A stretch of DNA of 64,000 bases from contig CAVUZG010000004.1 in NCBI GenBank assembly GCA_963745945.1, positions 372,001 through 436,000 of the forward strand. The letters run 5' to 3'. This DNA is from DATFVA01 sp963745945 (GTDB lineage: Bacteria > Bacteroidota > Ignavibacteria > Ignavibacteriales > Ignavibacteriaceae). Below, in pieces: positions 62,101 to 64,000 of the stretch; positions within the stretch are counted from its first letter, which is position 1, and each line of letters opens with the position of its first letter. The notes below the pieces were generated by a model. The model saw only the letters and a program-made list of their open reading frames with translations, was not told the DNA's origin and made no database searches. Both the position numbers and the translations under genes were made by a program.

Positions 62101-62202
62101 TTTAATGGTGTACCAGTTTAACTCCGGATGAAATTCAGTGAACTGTGCATAAGATGAAAAACTTAGCATGAACACAAGAATAAGAGATAGAATAATTTTC
62201 AT
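59122..62202 (-). CDS. Exported peptidase MA-like/WD40-like propeller/outer-membrane barrel protein
   Basis: A 1026-residue protein with a signal peptide (to SSYAQ). Residues 30-290 form a gluzincin-type peptidase domain with HEFTH at 121-125 and Glu181 in WFAEGTAQYM, the HExxH...E arrangement. The middle (about 305-600) is a TolB/PD40-like propeller with repeated GxxFYPTFSNDGKKFVY-type units such as SHDGRKIVF and SNDDSFIVF. The last 370 residues look like a BamA/TamA-type surface-antigen barrel, ending in aromatic GILFGFDI. A fusion of these three modules on one chain suggests an outer-membrane protease or sensor. The biological substrate is unknown. Confidence 0.85.
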   Translation of the reverse strand: MKIILSLILVFMLSFSSYAQFTEFHPELNWYTIKGKHVQVHFHEGAERTARVVCKIADEVWGPITSLYEYEPGTVHFVIKDIDDYSNGATYFFDNKIEIWTSALDFDLRGAHNWLRNVISHEFTHMVQIQSSMKMTRSIPAVFLQVLNYEDERRPDILYGYPNFIVSYPLSSVNMPAWFAEGTAQYMRKEFNYDQWDTHRDMILREYALNGNMLTWNEMGEFGKTSLGNESVYNAGFALTRYISQKYGEEKLKEITHALGKLTNFTIDAAFKDVLGKDGNEIYNEWKSYLIADYKKRSAGVMNHEAAGDTIAKEGFGNFYPTFSNDGKKFVYISNKSSDYFSPAGIYLYDLSTKSEKELVPGVRSTIGWVGNENKIIYAKLTDENPNWYNVHDLYLYDIDKDKETRLTSDLRANQPSVSHDGRKIVFLFQKDGTSNLGIVDIDGKNFKRLTFFENGEQVYNPKFSNDDSFIVFDYSYTHGRDIARVDTNGSNYKNIIATPDDERNPVFASNGDLIFSSDESGIFNIYRYSFQTGQKTKLTNVLGGAFMPSVSDNGDILYSGYTSTGYKIFKISPPKQMNASPDYHYVWIDNPPLGKDQPKGDLAKFDIEKLRNYNDYETPDYKEEKYGGAFSRLSFFPFLRLDNYNTGNGFLEKLKPGVYVSSSDMLNRYSLFAGGSLNSRFERDLFLIFEYRNKLPLLFDLGIKPELSLEVYNISRKSDVDLVFDSLDIANSSVNTDVTYNLFEVDLAAKHQIISRNQNVEFRFVWSRYTATLNSFIFPNTSYLYPTTNDEYFIGRDLRFTYNFDLTLPSRDMEINPVGAELKFQYDYEFNKFNPSGEYSYEDGILKPKYTDYDFHKIELTSKLHFPLPFKSHTLTAQIRAGSVLGPQVPDFFDFYLGGLVGMKAYPFYAISGNEIGWLNLTYRFPLFRQIDTRIGHIYLDKIFLAFYGDLGNAWNGKIPALDTFKKGAGAEIRVQMNSYYLFPTNLFFNASYGFDKVTRKVNSEDITYGKEWRFYGGILFGFDI

Positions 62203-62292
62203 AAGTCAGTTTGATTCATTATCAGAAATATTGATGAGTTCAAAAGAAGTTTGCCAGACAAATTCTTTCGGTTTTGAAGTGAAACGATTATC

Positions 62293-63681
62293 CTATTTCA
62301 CAACTGCAATTTTAATAATTTTAGAATCTGATTTACCGCTTGCTCCCGTAGCCTCAATTCTTGCCAGATAAACTCCGCTCTGAATATTGCTAACATTCCA
62401 GACAGTTTCATTATCAAGTCCGCCACGAGCATCGGCATTAAGTTCATCAACAAAATCTCCTGCCAGGTCAAAAATCTTAATATTTATTTTGGAATCTTCA
62501 GAGACAAAATACCGTATGTAGGTCTGATTATCATAAACAGGATTCGGATAGTTATAAGCCCTGTCCGTAGGAAAAAAGTCAGTTACTCTTTTCGAAGAAG
62601 AGGCGGCATCCACAAAAGCAGAATTTTCCTGATTGCCGGATTCTTCTCCCCAGAAAATTTTTCCTTCAGTTAACCCTATATTCCAGGCAGAAAAATTATT
62701 GTCAACATTTAAAGCAGCATATGAAATTTTTCCGTTATCAATATATAATATTGGATCAGAAGCAAGATTACTCCCTGATGAAATCGGGAAGCCATAAATT
62801 GTTTTTCCTGAACCGCCGTCAATAGCAAAGATTCTTCCATCTTCGGTTACGGCAATAATTTCAGAATTGTTATCACCTTCAAAATCAGCTGTTAAAATAT
62901 TGCTTGTGAAATTTTTATTATCCGGGTCTTTAAACGGAAAATTTTCAGCCAGCGATCCGCTTAAATTTCTTGCTTCTATGGTGTTTCCATTATTATAAAT
63001 AATATAGTTTTCGCCGTCCTGTTTAAGATCTGCAATTGCGAATGAGCTTATGTTATTAACTGAGTTGACTTTCCATGAACTTAAAACTTTACTTCCGGAG
63101 ATAACATAAAACTTATTTTCATTGGTAAGTATAATTGAAATATAATTTCCAGCCGTGTTTTTTGTTAACTCAAGTTTAACAGGAATTTCATTTTGGAAAT
63201 TGACATAGTTTCCCTGGTTATCCTGAAATCCTTTATATTCAACTGACCGATCAATTGCAGAAACAATAGCTGCTATATAATTACCGTTTACAGCAATTTG
63301 CTGAACTGATAAATCAGCTCCCAGCAACAAACTATCCTGCAAAACAGGATCAGATTCGGGAAGATCACCGGGGTTATATATCAGAATTTTTCCGCCGGAT
63401 GTTCCAACTAAAATTTGCGGATCAGGAGTATCGTTTATTACTGGTGCAGTAGTGATTATTCCGCCAATGGCAGTTGAGCTATAAAATTGTGTTGCTCCAT
63501 CTGTGATGAAATCATTTAAAAGCTCTCCATTTGTTCCTACAAGATGTTGACTATCCCCAGTCAAAAATGATGCAATTTTTTTGTTTGAGAACTGGTTTAT
63601 TCCAAAAGTTTCTGTCCCGGTATCATTTAAAAGATGAAGAGAGGAATCTGTAACTAAAGCAAAAGTGAAATATTTTTGCAC
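62293..63681 (-). CDS. C-terminal portion of an M6-like secreted protease with T9SS sorting domain (frame-broken)
   Basis: A 462-residue frame of beta-rich repeats resembling a propeller (for example ILTADFEGDNNSEIIAVTEDG, an FG-GAP/VCBS-like unit), followed by a Por-type C-terminal domain (YNYPNPVYDNQTYIRYF) ending SKIIKIAVVK. It continues into an upstream frame after a single-base break between 63749 and 63774. The apparent GTG start (63681) is therefore not a real start. It is a candidate T9SS cargo. The type IX system itself is not encoded here. Confidence 0.75.
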   Translation of the reverse strand: MQKYFTFALVTDSSLHLLNDTGTETFGINQFSNKKIASFLTGDSQHLVGTNGELLNDFITDGATQFYSSTAIGGIITTAPVINDTPDPQILVGTSGGKILIYNPGDLPESDPVLQDSLLLGADLSVQQIAVNGNYIAAIVSAIDRSVEYKGFQDNQGNYVNFQNEIPVKLELTKNTAGNYISIILTNENKFYVISGSKVLSSWKVNSVNNISSFAIADLKQDGENYIIYNNGNTIEARNLSGSLAENFPFKDPDNKNFTSNILTADFEGDNNSEIIAVTEDGRIFAIDGGSGKTIYGFPISSGSNLASDPILYIDNGKISYAALNVDNNFSAWNIGLTEGKIFWGEESGNQENSAFVDAASSSKRVTDFFPTDRAYNYPNPVYDNQTYIRYFVSEDSKINIKIFDLAGDFVDELNADARGGLDNETVWNVSNIQSGVYLARIEATGASGKSDSKIIKIAVVK

Positions 63682-63748
63682 ACCCGAAAGATGAAAATTA
63701 TTCCCTGAGATTTGTAAGTTTTTCGAAATGACAGGTACAATTGTGGAA

Positions 63749-64000
63749 TCACCGTAGGTTAACTTGAAAGTTCATCCTGTTATTAATTTCAGAAAAACCG
63801 GACATAGTAATCAAACTGTTCGCCCCGGAATTTGTAACCGCCGGTGGTCTCGTATCTTTCGAAAATTTATTTTTATATAAATCTGCAGGATTACTTTTAT
63901 ACCAGAAATCTTCGGAAGTGCCTTCCCCGATTACAACATCACCAAAAACCGTTGTAAACTGTTCTCCGATATCCTGAACTCCATCAGCTTCCTCTACATC
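63749..64000 (-). CDS. N-terminal-side fragment of the M6-like protease (partial at window edge, frame-broken)
   Basis: This frame runs from the window edge with DVEEADGVQDIGEQFTTVFG, a stretch resembling the peptidase M6 (immune inhibitor A-like) region after its active site. It continues to VTNSGANSLITMSGFSEINN and MNFQVNL, then meets TGA. The following bases in the next frame read YGDSTIVPVISKNL, so the protein is continuous except for one base. The N-terminus and catalytic HExxH are outside the window. Confidence 0.6.
   Translation of the reverse strand, partial: DVEEADGVQDIGEQFTTVFGDVVIGEGTSEDFWYKSNPADLYKNKFSKDTRPPAVTNSGANSLITMSGFSEINNRMNFQVNLR

Overview
The window is AT-rich, gene-dense bacterial chromosome. 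It most likely comes from the Ignavibacteriota/Chlorobiota/Bacteroidota side of the tree, with Ignavibacteria-like lineages my best guess. Pointers are Por/T9SS-type C-terminal sorting domains (one with an NPFNPST motif), an alternative complex III operon joined to a type A2 haem-copper oxidase, a DUF5683-like protein, and GGAG-type ribosome binding sites with several TTG starts. This placement is inference from gene content; no database search was possible. No phage, insertion sequence, CRISPR array or rRNA was seen.

Layout. 1-5.2 kb (minus): a MacAB/TolC-type export operon (TolC, adaptor, ATPase, two permeases, the last cut by the window edge). 5.5-11.5 kb (minus): murA, a membrane HEIAH-metallopeptidase/TPR protein, an AI-2E family permease and a CCA-adding enzyme in one tightly packed run. 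11.6-14.2 kb (minus): a PP2C phosphatase and a Ser/Thr kinase carrying a YCF48-type propeller. 14.3-14.9 kb is non-coding. 14.9-22.5 kb (plus): tRNA-Leu, trigger factor-clpP, a serine beta-lactamase-like hydrolase, a VWA protein paired with a MoxR-like ATPase, and a glycosyltransferase. 22.5-28.2 kb (minus): glycogen phosphorylase and a large secreted protein. 28.3-43.2 kb (minus): a respiratory supercluster, actA-small protein-actB-actC-actDE fusion-actF-cytochrome c-SCO-coxA-coxC-subunit IV-coxB-ctaB-membrane cytochrome c. 43.5-46.2 kb (minus): a GlcD/GlcF-type oxidase pair. 46.2-54.7 kb (minus): spoT/relA-ruvX, two bacterial microcompartment shell proteins, a YbbR protein, tmk, a CtpA-type protease and a small zinc-ribbon protein. 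53.7-58.0 kb (minus): der, a flavoprotein disulfide reductase, upp and a TPR protein. 58.1-64.0 kb (minus): a secreted/envelope block with an M6-like protease, a peptidase-propeller-barrel protein and a DUF5683-like protein.

How the genes fit together. The 15-kb respiratory block encodes a nearly complete quinol-to-oxygen electron path: ACIII oxidises quinol, c-type cytochromes carry electrons, and the aa3-type oxidase reduces O2. SCO (CuA loading) and CtaB (haem O synthesis) provide maturation. The kinase and phosphatase form a reversible signalling pair.

The most notable points are: (i) an orphan pair of microcompartment shell proteins, the second with a long linker and a basic C-terminal domain resembling SAP/Rho-N folds, behind a near-consensus promoter; (ii) the ActD-ActE fusion and a small twin-arginine-like protein between actA and actB; (iii) six single-base frame breaks in five genes, where protein-like sequence continues in another frame. 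Two of these compensate each other within one gene. Sequencing or assembly indels are the simplest explanation, but each can be tested.
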